NCBI GenBank assembly: GCA_016213625.1
Contig: JACQZZ010000042.1
Span: forward strand, 111,128 to 175,127
Length of the DNA: 64,000 bases
Source of the DNA: Actinomycetota bacterium
Lineage (GTDB): Bacteria; Actinomycetota; Acidimicrobiia; Acidimicrobiales; Ilumatobacteraceae
Reading direction: 5' to 3'
Under the pieces are notes generated by a model that was not told the DNA's origin, did no database searches, and worked only from the letters and a program-made list of their open reading frames with translations. Made by a program: the position numbers and the translations under genes. Of this stretch, positions 1 through 8,640 are shown piece after piece. Positions within the stretch are counted from its first letter, which is position 1. Each line of letters opens with the position of its first letter.

Positions 1-716
1 AGCTCACCTCGGGTGTGCCCGACCGCAAGGAGGGGTACTACTTCGGTGCGGAACTCCCGCCCGACCCGAGGCCGATGCACGGCGCGAACATCTGGCCCGC
101 TCGCCCAGAGGGATTCGAGGATGCAGTGATGTCGTGGATGGCCGCCATGGAGGCCCTGGGACAACGCCTGCTGTCGCTCATGGCGAGCGGCCTCGGCCGG
201 CCGCCCGATTTCTTCGCCACCGGACTCACGGCGACACCCACTCCCCTGTTCCGCGTCTTCCGGTACCCGCCGCACCCCGAAGGCGACACGGCCACGTGGG
301 GTGTGGGCGAGCACACCGACTACGGACTGCTCACCCTGCTGGCCACCGATGGCACGCCTGGACTGGAGGTGAACGTGCAGGGCGAGTGGGTCGACGCTCC
401 CGCCGACGCCGACCTGGTGATCTGCAACCTCGGCGACATGCTCGATCGGCTCACCGGCGGCCGATACCGCAGCACGCCGCACCGCGTCCGCAACCACGGT
501 GGCCACGATCGCTACTCGCTGCCGTTCTTCCTGGATCCTGGCTGGGATGCATCCGTCGAGCCGTTGGAGTTCGCCGACACCTGGACGCCGTCCGCGCAGG
601 CCCACGCCCGCTGGGATCGCCAGAACCTCACCAACATCGCAGGTACCTACGGCGAATGGCTCGGCGCGAAGGTGGCCAAGGTCTTCCCCGACCTCGCACG
701 CGACATCAGCACCTGA
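1..716 (+). CDS. 2-oxoglutarate/Fe(II) oxygenase, isopenicillin N synthase-like (5' end outside window)
   Basis: C-terminal part of a protein of the isopenicillin N synthase/2OG-Fe(II) oxygenase superfamily, which couples 2-oxoglutarate decarboxylation (or direct four-electron oxidation) to substrate oxidation at a mononuclear iron. The frame is open to the left edge (first full codon at 3), and the first residues read LTSGVPDRKEGYYFG, typical of the region before the jelly roll, so the start is upstream. The metal triad is visible: His (312-314) and Asp (318-320) in GEHTDYG, and a distal His (480-482) in STPHRV. An RYS motif follows, expected to bind the co-substrate carboxylate. The substrate cannot be deduced. 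It ends 5 bp before the convergent GNAT gene. Confidence 0.85.
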   Translation, partial: LTSGVPDRKEGYYFGAELPPDPRPMHGANIWPARPEGFEDAVMSWMAAMEALGQRLLSLMASGLGRPPDFFATGLTATPTPLFRVFRYPPHPEGDTATWGVGEHTDYGLLTLLATDGTPGLEVNVQGEWVDAPADADLVICNLGDMLDRLTGGRYRSTPHRVRNHGGHDRYSLPFFLDPGWDASVEPLEFADTWTPSAQAHARWDRQNLTNIAGTYGEWLGAKVAKVFPDLARDIST

Positions 717-720
717 GTTC

Positions 721-1398
721 TCATGCGCGGCTGAGGGTGTAGGTGCGGGCGTGGCGGTCGACGGCGCTGACCACCCACCCGTCGGCCAGGTGTGGCGCCA
801 TCGAGTCGCGCACGGCGATGCGCGCCGTGAACGCCTCGGGCTCTGACGCGGCGATCTGCGCGGGGGTGACCGGCGGGACGTCGAGCACGAACGACTCGGC
901 GAACTCGGGGCGAGGACGGTCGAGCTGCCACAACACCGTGAGGCGATCGCTGGGCAGCGAACCGTTGATGCCGCCCAGCGCGCCGTAGTGGTTCACGTGG
1001 TAGGTGACCCCCAGCGCGCCGAGCTTGTTGAGGTTCAGGTGCGCGTTGGTGAGCTGCAACGGGTCGAACGTCCATCGCATGGCGGTGTAGCCGTTGGCCA
1101 GGCACCACTCGGCCTGCGTGCGCTTCATCTGCTCGCCGAGACCCGAGCCTCGGTACTCGGGATGCACCGCCAAGTAGTGCGAGTGCAACACGTGCGGGTC
1201 CTTCGTGGGAAAGCCGAACGCCGACGCGACGATCTGGCCGTTGGCGAACGCACCCAGCGCCAGGCCACCCTCGGTGATGCACGCCATGAGCATGTTCACC
1301 GACACTCGATCGTCGTCGCCGCCCCAGATGAACGCCTCGAACTCGGGCAGTACCGAGACGTCCTCCGCGGTGGTGAGCACGCGGAACTCGATGGTCAC
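721..1398 (-). CDS. GNAT-family N-acyltransferase (COG3375-like)
   Basis: A 225-residue GNAT-fold protein with the acyl-CoA pyrophosphate-binding signature YRGSGLGEQMKR in its middle, preceded by LAVHPE. It resembles the COG3375 group, members of which are found beside N-succinylamino acid racemases and transfer succinyl from succinyl-CoA to amino acids (family knowledge). I take GTG at 1398 as the start because it overlaps the stop of the upstream enolase-superfamily gene by 4 bp (GTGA), implying translational coupling; the frame stays open further upstream but only as a shadow of that gene. As last gene of the carboxylase-NSAR-GNAT operon, it could supply N-succinyl amino acids to the racemase. 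That role is inference. Confidence 0.8.
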   Translation of the reverse strand: MTIEFRVLTTAEDVSVLPEFEAFIWGGDDDRVSVNMLMACITEGGLALGAFANGQIVASAFGFPTKDPHVLHSHYLAVHPEYRGSGLGEQMKRTQAEWCLANGYTAMRWTFDPLQLTNAHLNLNKLGALGVTYHVNHYGALGGINGSLPSDRLTVLWQLDRPRPEFAESFVLDVPPVTPAQIAASEPEAFTARIAVRDSMAPHLADGWVVSAVDRHARTYTLSRA

Positions 1399-2495
1399 CG
1401 CACCACTTCCCTGGACTCCGTCACCTGCTCCAGGAACGGTCGGTCGAGGGTGACCCCGATGCCCGGACCCTCGGGGACGGGCATGATGCCGTCGGTGGTC
1501 TCGAGCTGCTGCTCGACGAGGTCGCGGGCATAGGTGCGGCTGGCCGACGCCGTGTCGCCCGGGAACACGAACCCGGGCATCGTGGCCAGGTGGATGTTGT
1601 GCGCGCGACCGATGCCGGTCTCGAGCATGCCGCCGCACCACATGGGCACGTTGCGCGCCACGCACAGGTCGTGGATCTCGCGCACCGACTGCAGACCGCC
1701 CACGCGGCCCACCTTCACGTTCACCACGGTGCACGCGCCCAGATCGAGCGCGGCCTTCACGCGCGCGGGCGACGTGAGCGTCTCGTCGAGGCAGATCTCG
1801 GTGCGCAGTTCCTTGGCCAGCACGGCGTGCTCGGTGAGGTCGTCCCAGTGCAGCGGCTGTTCGATGTAGTGCAGACCGAACTCGTCGATCTGGCGCAGCA
1901 GCGGCAGCATGTCGAGCGTGTAGGCCGAGTTGGCGTCGACGGTGAGTTCGATGTGCGGGTGCACGGCGCGCACCGCGGCGAGGAGCTCCACGTCCCAGCC
2001 GGGTTCGATCTTCAGCTTCACCCGCTTGTAGCCCTGCTCGACGTGCTGGCTGACCGACTCGACCGTCTTCTCGACCGTGTTCATGCCCAGCGACGCACCC
2101 ACCGGGATCTCGGTGAGTTCGCCACCGAGCAGCGTGCGCAGCGGCACGCCCTGCTGACGCGCGTAGCAGTCCCACACCGCCAACTCGAGCGCGGTCTTCG
2201 CCATGGGGTTGCCGCGCCAACGGGCCCAGCGAGCGGTGAGCTCCGAGGGGTGCTCGCACCCGTTGGCCACGAGGTCGGGACCGAACGCGTGCAGGAGCAG
2301 GTGGTGCGCCCCGGCGATGGTCTCTTCGCGGTAGTTCGGGAACGGGTCCATGACGCCTTCGCCATAGCCCTCCACGCCCTCGCTGCGCACCGTGACGATG
2401 GTGGCGTGCTTCTCGGTCTCCTCGGCGAACGAGGTCTTGAACGGGCTGCGGTACGGCAGGCGGACGAGCCGCACTTCCACTTCGTCGATCTTCAC
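1395..2495 (-). CDS. o-succinylbenzoate synthase / N-succinylamino acid racemase family enzyme
   Basis: A 366-residue enolase-superfamily enzyme of the NSAR/OSBS (MenC-like) subgroup. Visible catalytic elements in order: KLK (second Lys as base), TVDANSA (metal Asp), YIEQP (metal Glu), CLDETL (metal Asp/Glu), VNVKVGRVGG (second catalytic Lys) and GGMLETGIGRA, the last characteristic of this subgroup. Such enzymes perform o-succinylbenzoate synthesis for menaquinone and/or racemise N-succinylamino acids. No other men gene is in the window, while a GNAT acyltransferase follows with a 4-bp overlap, which favours the amino-acid racemase role; menaquinone function is not excluded. The ATG at 2495 lies 10 bp after the carboxylase stop. 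Confidence 0.88.
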   Translation of the reverse strand: MKIDEVEVRLVRLPYRSPFKTSFAEETEKHATIVTVRSEGVEGYGEGVMDPFPNYREETIAGAHHLLLHAFGPDLVANGCEHPSELTARWARWRGNPMAKTALELAVWDCYARQQGVPLRTLLGGELTEIPVGASLGMNTVEKTVESVSQHVEQGYKRVKLKIEPGWDVELLAAVRAVHPHIELTVDANSAYTLDMLPLLRQIDEFGLHYIEQPLHWDDLTEHAVLAKELRTEICLDETLTSPARVKAALDLGACTVVNVKVGRVGGLQSVREIHDLCVARNVPMWCGGMLETGIGRAHNIHLATMPGFVFPGDTASASRTYARDLVEQQLETTDGIMPVPEGPGIGVTLDRPFLEQVTESREVVR

Positions 2496-2505
2496 GGCGA
2501 CCTTC

Positions 2506-4317
2506 CTACCAGGTGTCGATGTTGGGGCGCTTCTTCCCCGTGCGGACAGGCGCGGGCGGCGCCGCGGTCAAGATGGCGGCGATCCACCGCCGGGTGTCGG
2601 CCGGGTCGATGACATCGTCGATCTCGAAGTGCGACGCCACGTTCACCGCCTTGCCGATCTCGTACATGCGGTCCACCATCGTCTGGAACGTGCGCTCCCG
2701 TTCGTCGGGATCGGCGATGGCCGCGAGTTCGTTGCGGTAGCCGAGCCGCACGGCGCCCTCCAGGCCCATGCCACCGAACTCGCCTGTGGGCCATGCCACG
2801 CATGCCAGCGGGGCCTTCGTGCTACCGCCCATCATCGCCTGTGCCCCGAGCCCGTAGCTCTTGCGCAGCACGATGCTGATGACCGGCACCGACAGGTTGG
2901 CACCGGTGACGAACAGACGACTGCAGTGACGGACGAGCGCCGTCTTCTCCACCTCGGGGCCGACCATCATTCCGGGTGTGTCGACCAGCGTGACGACGGG
3001 GATGTCGAACGCGTCGCACAGCTGCAGGAACCGCGCCGCCTTGTCGGAACCATCGCTGTCGATGGCACCCGCCAGATGGCTCGGGTTGTTGGCCACCACG
3101 CCCACCGGCCTGCCCTCCACCCGCGCCAGGGCGGTGACCATGCCCAACCCGAAGTCGCGGCGCAGTTCCAGCACGCTGCCCGTGTCGAACAGCCGCTGGA
3201 TGACGTCGTGCACGTCGTAGCCGCGCTTGCGGTCCTCGGGGATCACGTGGCGCAGTTCGCGCTGATCCGCGCAGGACCAGTCGTCGAGTGGTCCCTGGAA
3301 GTAGCCGAGGTACTGCTTCGCAGCGGCGACCGCGGCCGCTTCGTCGGGCACGGCGATGTCGACCACTCCGTTGGCGCGCTGCACCTCCATCGGGCCGATC
3401 TCGTGTGGATCGAACACGCCCAGGCCGCCACCTTCGATCATGGCCGGGCCACCCATGCCGATGTTGCTGTCGGCGGTGGCGATGACCACGTCGCAGCAGC
3501 CGAGGATGGCGGCGTTGCCGGCGAAGCAGTAGCCGGCGTTGATGCCCACGATGGGCACCAGACCGGAGAGCTCGGCGAAGTACATGAAGGCCAGGCAGTC
3601 GAGACCGCTGACGCCCGACTGATCGGTGTCGCCGGGTCGGCCACCGCCGCCCTCGGTGAAGAACACCACGGGCAGACGCAGATCCTCAGCGAGCTCGAAG
3701 AGGCGGTCCTTCTTGGAGTGGTTCTGCGTGCCCTGCGTGCCGGCGAGGACGGTGTAGTCGTAGCTCATGGCCACCACGGAGCGGCCGTTCACGGTGCCGA
3801 GGCCGCCGATCATTCCATCGGCGGGGGTGCGGGCGATGAGGTCGGCGAGCTCACGCCGACGTCGCTGGGCTGCGATGACGACGGGTCCGTATTCGACCAG
3901 CGAGCCCTCGTCGAGCAGGTCGGTGACGTTCTCGCGGGCGGTACGGCGGCCCACCTTGCGACGGCGCTCGACGGCATCGGGACGTGCGGCGTCGAGACCG
4001 ATGTCGTGACGGGCGACCACCTCGGCCAGGTCGGGCCGCACGTGGGCAGGATCCTCTGCCTGCTCCTCCTCCAGCTCGGCGATGGTGACCGTGCCGGGCT
4101 CGACCGCAGCCACCACCGCGCCCTCCATCACCGTGGCACCTGGCTGCACGTGGAGCACCCTGATGGATCCGTCGGTGCTGCTCTCGATGGCGTGATGCAT
4201 CTTCATCGACTCGATGAGCATCAGCTGCTGGCCCTTGCGCACCTGCTGGCCCACCGCGATGTCGACGGTGACGATGGTGCCCTGCATCGGAGCGGTGATG
4301 TCGATGATGTCCCCCAC
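2506..4317 (-). CDS. acyl-CoA carboxylase: biotinyl domain fused to carboxyltransferase
   Basis: A 603-residue fusion. Residues 1-75 form a biotinyl/lipoyl-attachment domain with the biotinylation motif ESMKM (Lys39). Residues ~110-600 form a decarboxylase/propionyl-CoA-carboxylase-beta-type carboxyltransferase with both crotonase-like halves: the N half shows GGGGRPGD and a GMGGPAMIEGGGLG stretch, the C half shows VTLVDTPGMMVGPEVE. It should move CO2 from biotin to an acyl-CoA. The carrier sits at the N terminus of the carboxyltransferase rather than on the biotin carboxylase subunit, and no biotin carboxylase gene is nearby, so a partner must be encoded elsewhere. The start is GTG 4317, 7 nt after a TACGGT -10-like element. 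It heads the operon with the NSAR-like and GNAT genes. Confidence 0.88.
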   Translation of the reverse strand: MGDIIDITAPMQGTIVTVDIAVGQQVRKGQQLMLIESMKMHHAIESSTDGSIRVLHVQPGATVMEGAVVAAVEPGTVTIAELEEEQAEDPAHVRPDLAEVVARHDIGLDAARPDAVERRRKVGRRTARENVTDLLDEGSLVEYGPVVIAAQRRRRELADLIARTPADGMIGGLGTVNGRSVVAMSYDYTVLAGTQGTQNHSKKDRLFELAEDLRLPVVFFTEGGGGRPGDTDQSGVSGLDCLAFMYFAELSGLVPIVGINAGYCFAGNAAILGCCDVVIATADSNIGMGGPAMIEGGGLGVFDPHEIGPMEVQRANGVVDIAVPDEAAAVAAAKQYLGYFQGPLDDWSCADQRELRHVIPEDRKRGYDVHDVIQRLFDTGSVLELRRDFGLGMVTALARVEGRPVGVVANNPSHLAGAIDSDGSDKAARFLQLCDAFDIPVVTLVDTPGMMVGPEVEKTALVRHCSRLFVTGANLSVPVISIVLRKSYGLGAQAMMGGSTKAPLACVAWPTGEFGGMGLEGAVRLGYRNELAAIADPDERERTFQTMVDRMYEIGKAVNVASHFEIDDVIDPADTRRWIAAILTAAPPAPVRTGKKRPNIDTW

Positions 4318-4352
4318 GGCTGCGACCGTAGTCGGGCTAAGGTCCGGCTCGT
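4318..4352. promoter_or_regulatory. 35-bp divergent leaderless promoter region
   Basis: Between the carboxylase (GTG 4317) and the LigD-like polymerase (ATG 4353). On the minus strand TACGGT (4330-4325) stands 7 nt before the GTG; on the plus strand TAAGGT (4338-4343) stands 9 nt before the ATG. No Shine-Dalgarno sequence fits in either leader, so both mRNAs are probably leaderless or nearly so. Inferred from spacing only. Confidence 0.5.
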
Positions 4353-5399
4353 ATGAGCGAGGCAGTCGAGCTGCACGTCGCCGGTCGCACGGTCTCCGTC
4401 ACCAGCCCCGACAAGGTGTACTTCCAGGCGCGCGGCGACACGAAGCTCGAACTCATCGAGTACTACCTCACCGTCGGCGACGCCGTGATGCGCCAGATGC
4501 GCGACCGGCCCGTGCTCCTACAACGGTTCCCGAACGGTGCCCATGGGTCGAGCTTCTTCCAGAAGCGAATCCCCGAGGGTGCGCCCGAGTGGCTGCACAC
4601 CACCACCGTGCTCACCCCGAACGGCACGCCGTCACGGGCGCTCGTCATCGCCGACCTCGCCCATCTCATCTGGGCCGTGAACCTGGGCTGCCTCGGGTTC
4701 CACTCCTGGCCGGTGCGCGTGCCCGATCAGGACATCTGCGACGAGCTGCGCATCGACCTCGATCCCGGGCCGGGCACCACCTATGCGATGGCGCAGGAGG
4801 CCGCGGCGGAGACGAAGCGACTGCTCGACGACCTCGGCGTGACGGGGTTCATCAAGACCTCCGGCAACCGCGGCCTGCACGTGTACGTGTGCCTCGAACC
4901 CACGCACGACAGCATCGCGGTACGCAGTGCTGCCGTGGCGGTGGCACGCGAACTGGAACGCCGCCGGCCCGACCTGATCACCGCCAAGTGGTGGAAGGAG
5001 GAGCGCGGCGCGCGCATCTTCATCGACTTCAACCAGAACGCACCGCACAAGACCGTGTTCGCACCGTGGTCCGTTCGGGCGTTGGACCACGCGCCGGTGT
5101 CCTTCCCGTTCCCGTGGGACCTGCTCTTCACGCTGCAACCGCACGACATGACCATCGCCACCGCGCCGCGCTGGGTCGACGAACAGGGCGACGCGTGGCT
5201 CGACATGCCGACCCACCCACAACCGATGGAGCCGTTCCTGGAAATGGTGCGTCGCGACCAGGATGCCGGGCTGGAAGACGCACCGTGGCCGCCGGTGTAC
5301 CCGAAGATGGCGGGAGAACCCACTCGGGTGCAGCCCAGCAGAGCGAAGAAGCCGAAGCCCGAGAAGCCGCCGTCGCCGACACCAACAGAGGAATCATGA
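4353..5399 (+). CDS. stand-alone LigD-type polymerase/primase domain protein
   Basis: A 348-residue protein of the LigD polymerase (archaeo-eukaryotic primase-like) family, which fills and extends ends during non-homologous end joining. The metal-binding DLDP motif (Asp135, Asp137), the KTSGNRGLHVYV nucleotide-binding segment (~168-179) and the third acidic residue in IFIDFNQN (Asp225) are present. There is no ligase or phosphoesterase domain and no Ku gene in the window, so partners lie elsewhere. The C-terminal ~35 residues are Lys/Pro-rich and probably disordered. The stop overlaps the ATG of the next gene by 4 bp (ATGA). Confidence 0.9.
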   Translation: MSEAVELHVAGRTVSVTSPDKVYFQARGDTKLELIEYYLTVGDAVMRQMRDRPVLLQRFPNGAHGSSFFQKRIPEGAPEWLHTTTVLTPNGTPSRALVIADLAHLIWAVNLGCLGFHSWPVRVPDQDICDELRIDLDPGPGTTYAMAQEAAAETKRLLDDLGVTGFIKTSGNRGLHVYVCLEPTHDSIAVRSAAVAVARELERRRPDLITAKWWKEERGARIFIDFNQNAPHKTVFAPWSVRALDHAPVSFPFPWDLLFTLQPHDMTIATAPRWVDEQGDAWLDMPTHPQPMEPFLEMVRRDQDAGLEDAPWPPVYPKMAGEPTRVQPSRAKKPKPEKPPSPTPTEES

Positions 5400-6172
5400 C
5401 CGCGCTCCCGCTCGCCACCCGATGGTTCGAACGCACCACCATCGACGACCAGATCACGCTGCTCTGGGAGCCACACGTCATCCCGCTCATGCGCTGCAAC
5501 ATCTGGCACGTGCGCGGACGCGACCGCGATCTGGTGATCGACACGGGCATGGGGTTGTCCAGCCTCGTGTACGAGCTCTCCGATCTGCTCGACAGGCCGG
5601 TCACTGCGGTGGCCACCCACGGGCACGACGACCACATCGGCGGCCACCACGAGTTCGACGACGTGGTGGTGCATCCCGAAGAAGCCCATCTGTTGCTCAC
5701 CGCGCCGTTGTCGTCGCTGGTGATCCGCGAGGCGTGGGGCGACGAAGTGGTGGAGTCCCTGGAGGCGATGGGCTACCCGATGCCCGACCCGTACTTCGTC
5801 GACGCGCTCCCGCCGGGCGTGGCCTTCGAGGGGTTCCACCAGCGACCGGTCGCCGCGGTCCGGCACGTCGTGGAGGGCGACGTCATCGACCTGGGCGACC
5901 GTACGTTCGAGGTGCTCCACCTACCCGGCCACTCCCCCGGCTCCATCGGTCTGTGGGAAGCCGCGACCGGCACGCTCTTCTCCGGCGATGCCATCTACGA
6001 CGGCCCGCTGCTCGACGAGCTGCCCGAGTCGTCGATCACCGACTACTGCGCCACGATGGAGCGGTTGCTCACCCTGCCCGCGCACGTGGTGCACGGAGGC
6101 CACGACCCGAGTTTCGACGGCGAACGGTTGCAGGTGCTGGCGCGCGAGTACCTCGCCCGCCGCGCCGGCTGA
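5396..6172 (+). CDS. metallo-beta-lactamase-fold hydrolase
   Basis: A 258-residue MBL-fold protein with the dinuclear metal motif THGHDDHIGG (His75-x-His77-x-Asp79-His80), then LPGHSPGS, SGDAIYDG and a terminal HGGHDPSF histidine, so all metal ligands appear present. The fold covers glyoxalase II-like thioesterases, lactonases and other hydrolases; the substrate is unknown. The start ATG 5396 overlaps the stop of the LigD-like polymerase gene by 4 bp, so the two are co-translated, but a DNA-repair role cannot be claimed because the nuclease-type (beta-CASP) extension is not seen. It ends 2 bp from the convergent MBL gene. Confidence 0.87.
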   Translation: MTALPLATRWFERTTIDDQITLLWEPHVIPLMRCNIWHVRGRDRDLVIDTGMGLSSLVYELSDLLDRPVTAVATHGHDDHIGGHHEFDDVVVHPEEAHLLLTAPLSSLVIREAWGDEVVESLEAMGYPMPDPYFVDALPPGVAFEGFHQRPVAAVRHVVEGDVIDLGDRTFEVLHLPGHSPGSIGLWEAATGTLFSGDAIYDGPLLDELPESSITDYCATMERLLTLPAHVVHGGHDPSFDGERLQVLAREYLARRAG

Positions 6173-6174
6173 GG

Positions 6175-6801
6175 TCAGACGCCGAGTTCGGCCGCTCGGG
6201 CGAGCACGCGCTCGCGCTCGTCGCCGATGGTGGTGCTGTCGCCGTGGCCGGTGTGCACCACCGTGTGGTCCGGCAGCGCGAGCAACCGGTCGCGGATGGA
6301 GCGCAGGATGGTGGGTTCATCGCTGTAGCTGCGGCCGGTGGCACCTGGGCCACCGCAGAACAGCGTGTCGCCGCTGAACAGCACGCCCGATGCGGTGTCG
6401 TGGAAGCAGCAGCAGCCCGGCGAGTGACCCGGCGTGTGCAGGATGCCCAACTCGTGACCGGCGATGGTGAGCACGTCGCCGGGCGTGACGGCCCCATCGG
6501 GCTGCTCGCCCGGGTAGACGACGTCCCACAGCATGCGGTCGGCGTCGTGCAACAGGATGGGGGCATCCACCAGGTCGCGCAGCGGGACCGCGGCGTTGAT
6601 GTGGTCGTTGTGCCCGTGGGTGAGCACGATGGCCTTCACCCGGCGACCGTTCACGGCGATAGCAATGGGCGCTGCGTCGTGGGCCGCATCGAACACGACC
6701 ACCTCGCGGTCGTCGCCGACGATCCAGATGTTGTTGGTGACCTGCCACTCACCGCCGTCGAGGGCGAAGATGCCGTCGGTGGTGACCAGTTCGATCGCCA
6801 C
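6175..6801 (-). CDS. MBL-fold hydrolase of the mycothiol/formaldehyde operon
   Basis: A 208-residue glyoxalase II-like MBL protein with LTHGHNDHINA as metal motif, HTPGHSPGC, FSGDTLFCGGPG and a C-terminal HTGHGDSTT. It lies 14 bp downstream of the S-(hydroxymethyl)mycothiol dehydrogenase gene. In mycobacteria the same dehydrogenase is followed by an MBL-fold gene, so a thioesterase step acting on the S-formylmycothiol product is a reasonable inference. The start is GTG 6801, with a GGGGT purine stretch upstream. Confidence 0.87.
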   Translation of the reverse strand: MAIELVTTDGIFALDGGEWQVTNNIWIVGDDREVVVFDAAHDAAPIAIAVNGRRVKAIVLTHGHNDHINAAVPLRDLVDAPILLHDADRMLWDVVYPGEQPDGAVTPGDVLTIAGHELGILHTPGHSPGCCCFHDTASGVLFSGDTLFCGGPGATGRSYSDEPTILRSIRDRLLALPDHTVVHTGHGDSTTIGDERERVLARAAELGV

Positions 6802-6815
6802 TCAGCGCACCCCGC

Positions 6816-7901
6816 TCACAGCACGACCACGGAACGGAGGACCTCGCCGCGTTCCATCTTGTGGAATGCCTCCTCGACGGCGTCGAGCGAGATGGTCTCG
6901 GACACGAACTTGTCGAGCGGCAGGCGACCCTGCTGATGGAGCGTGACCAGCATGGGGAAGTCGCGCGAGGGCAGGCAGTCGCCGTACCAACTGCTCTTCA
7001 GCTGGCCACCCCGGCCGAACACTTCGATGAACGGCAGCTCCAGGGTCATGTCGGGGCGGGGCACACCGACGAGCACCACGGTGCCGGCCAGGTCGCGTGC
7101 GTTGAACGCCTGCTTGTAGACCTCGGGATGGCCGATGGCCTCGATGCACACATCGGCGCCGTTGCCGCCCGTGACCGACTTGATGTACTCCACGGGGTCG
7201 GTGGTCCTCGAGTTGACGGTGTGGGTGGCGCCGAACTGCTTGGCCAGTTCGAGCTTCCGGTCGTCGATGTCGACGGCGATGATGGTGTGGGCACCGGCGA
7301 GCAGCGCGCCGGCGATGGCCGCATCACCCACGCCGCCACACCCGAACACCGCGACGGAGTCGCCTCGGCCGACGTTGCCCGTGTTGATGGCGGCGCCGAT
7401 ACCGGCCATCACACCGCAGCCCAGCAGACCAGCGGTGGCGGCGGGCACGCCGGGATCCACCTTCGTGCACTGGCCGGCGGCGACGAGGGTCTTCTCCACG
7501 AATGCACCGATGCCCAGCGCCGGCGACAACTCCGTGCCGTCCTCCAGGGTCATCTTCTGGGTGGCGTTGAAGGTGCTGAAGCAGTACCACGGGCGACCGC
7601 GCAGACAGCTACGGCAGGTGCCGCACACGGCGCGCCAGTTGAGGATGACGAAGTCGCCGGGCTGCACGTTGGTGACGCCCACGCCGACGGACTCGACCAC
7701 GCCTGCGGCCTCGTGTCCGAGCAGGAAGGGGAACTCGTCGTTGATGCCGCCTTCGCGGTAGTGCAGGTCGGTGTGGCACACACCGCACGCCTGCACCTTG
7801 ACCACGGCCTCGCCCGGGCCGGGATCCGGGATCACGATCGTCTCGATCGTCACCGGCGCGCCCTTGCTGCGCGCCACCACTCCACGAACCTTCTGAGCCA
7901 T
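6816..7901 (-). CDS. mscR: S-(hydroxymethyl)mycothiol dehydrogenase
   Basis: A zinc-dependent medium-chain dehydrogenase of 361 residues, the usual MscR/AdhE2 length, which oxidises the formaldehyde-mycothiol adduct with NAD. Visible features: catalytic zinc ligands in CGVCHTD and GHEAAG, structural-zinc cysteines in [10 protein letters not shown], and the Rossmann motif [10 protein letters not shown] followed by VDIDDRK. The start is ATG 7901, preceded by an AGGAGGGG ribosome site; the frame continues 6 codons upstream but without a better start. With the MBL gene downstream it forms a formaldehyde detoxification pair and implies a mycothiol-producing host. Confidence 0.9.
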   Translation of the reverse strand: MAQKVRGVVARSKGAPVTIETIVIPDPGPGEAVVKVQACGVCHTDLHYREGGINDEFPFLLGHEAAGVVESVGVGVTNVQPGDFVILNWRAVCGTCRSCLRGRPWYCFSTFNATQKMTLEDGTELSPALGIGAFVEKTLVAAGQCTKVDPGVPAATAGLLGCGVMAGIGAAINTGNVGRGDSVAVFGCGGVGDAAIAGALLAGAHTIIAVDIDDRKLELAKQFGATHTVNSRTTDPVEYIKSVTGGNGADVCIEAIGHPEVYKQAFNARDLAGTVVLVGVPRPDMTLELPFIEVFGRGGQLKSSWYGDCLPSRDFPMLVTLHQQGRLPLDKFVSETISLDAVEEAFHKMERGEVLRSVVVL

Positions 7902-7992
7902 TGTCCCCTCCTGCACCACGACTCAAGTCCTGGTGCGCGCGTGTACGGGGGGTGAGTTTAGTGCTCCTGGTCAGCAACGGCAGTGGCCTTGA

Positions 7993-8640
7993 TCAGCGAC
8001 GGCGAGATTCCAGTCCGGCCAGCAGTGCGTCGAGCGCGTCATCGAAGCGACGGTCGGCGGAGCCCTGATACAGGTGGGACGCCACCGCCGCGATGGCAGG
8101 GAACTCGTCGGCGGGAAGCGCCGCGTAGTCGCTGCGCCAGGTGCGGTAGGTGGCCTCGCGCGTGGCCACCGGTTGCGATGCCAGTGCGGCGTCGATGGTG
8201 GCGGATCCGACGGTGAACTCGATGAGGGCGTGATACGCCCGGGCCGCTGCCGGCGCCCGGAACCCTCCCTTGGCGAGCTCTCGTAACAGCGCCTCGGTGA
8301 TGGCCACCTCGTTCTGCAAGCGGGTGGGCGCCGAGCGCACGAACACCGCCAGCCGCGGTTGCCGCAGCTGCGCCTGTCGAAGCTCACGGCACAGGCGACG
8401 CACGGCCGTGCGCCAGCTCTCCCGAGGGCGCGGCGCGACGTCGACGTCGGCCAGGAAGTGGTCACCGACCGCGCGGTGCAACTCCTCCATGTTCCGGAAG
8501 TGCCGGTACAGCGCGGTGGGATCGCAGCCCAGCTCGTCACCCAACGCGCGCACGGTCAGTTGGTCCACGCCTGCACGCGCGGCCAGAACGACCGCGGCCG
8601 AGATGATGCGCTCTCTGCTGAGCGCCGCAGGGCGACCCAT
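7993..8640 (-). CDS. TetR-family transcriptional regulator
   Basis: A 215-residue TetR-type repressor. The N terminus (MGRPAALSRERIISAAVVLA) leads into the HTH region VRALGDELGCDPTALYRHF (about residues 32-50); the C-terminal part is the variable ligand-binding/dimer domain. The ATG 8640 shares one base with the stop of the upstream acyl-CoA-dehydrogenase-like gene, so the repressor is co-translated with it and probably autoregulated. The likely operator is the 17-bp palindrome in the intergenic region at 9838-9854, between this operon and the divergent hydrolase/NicX-like genes. Confidence 0.88.
   Translation of the reverse strand: MGRPAALSRERIISAAVVLAARAGVDQLTVRALGDELGCDPTALYRHFRNMEELHRAVGDHFLADVDVAPRPRESWRTAVRRLCRELRQAQLRQPRLAVFVRSAPTRLQNEVAITEALLRELAKGGFRAPAAARAYHALIEFTVGSATIDAALASQPVATREATYRTWRSDYAALPADEFPAIAAVASHLYQGSADRRFDDALDALLAGLESRRR

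Noticed and set aside
134..2259. Long overlapping frames opposite or across the oxygenase and GNAT/NSAR genes
   Set aside because: Arg/Pro/His-rich translations without motifs; typical shadow frames of high-GC coding DNA.
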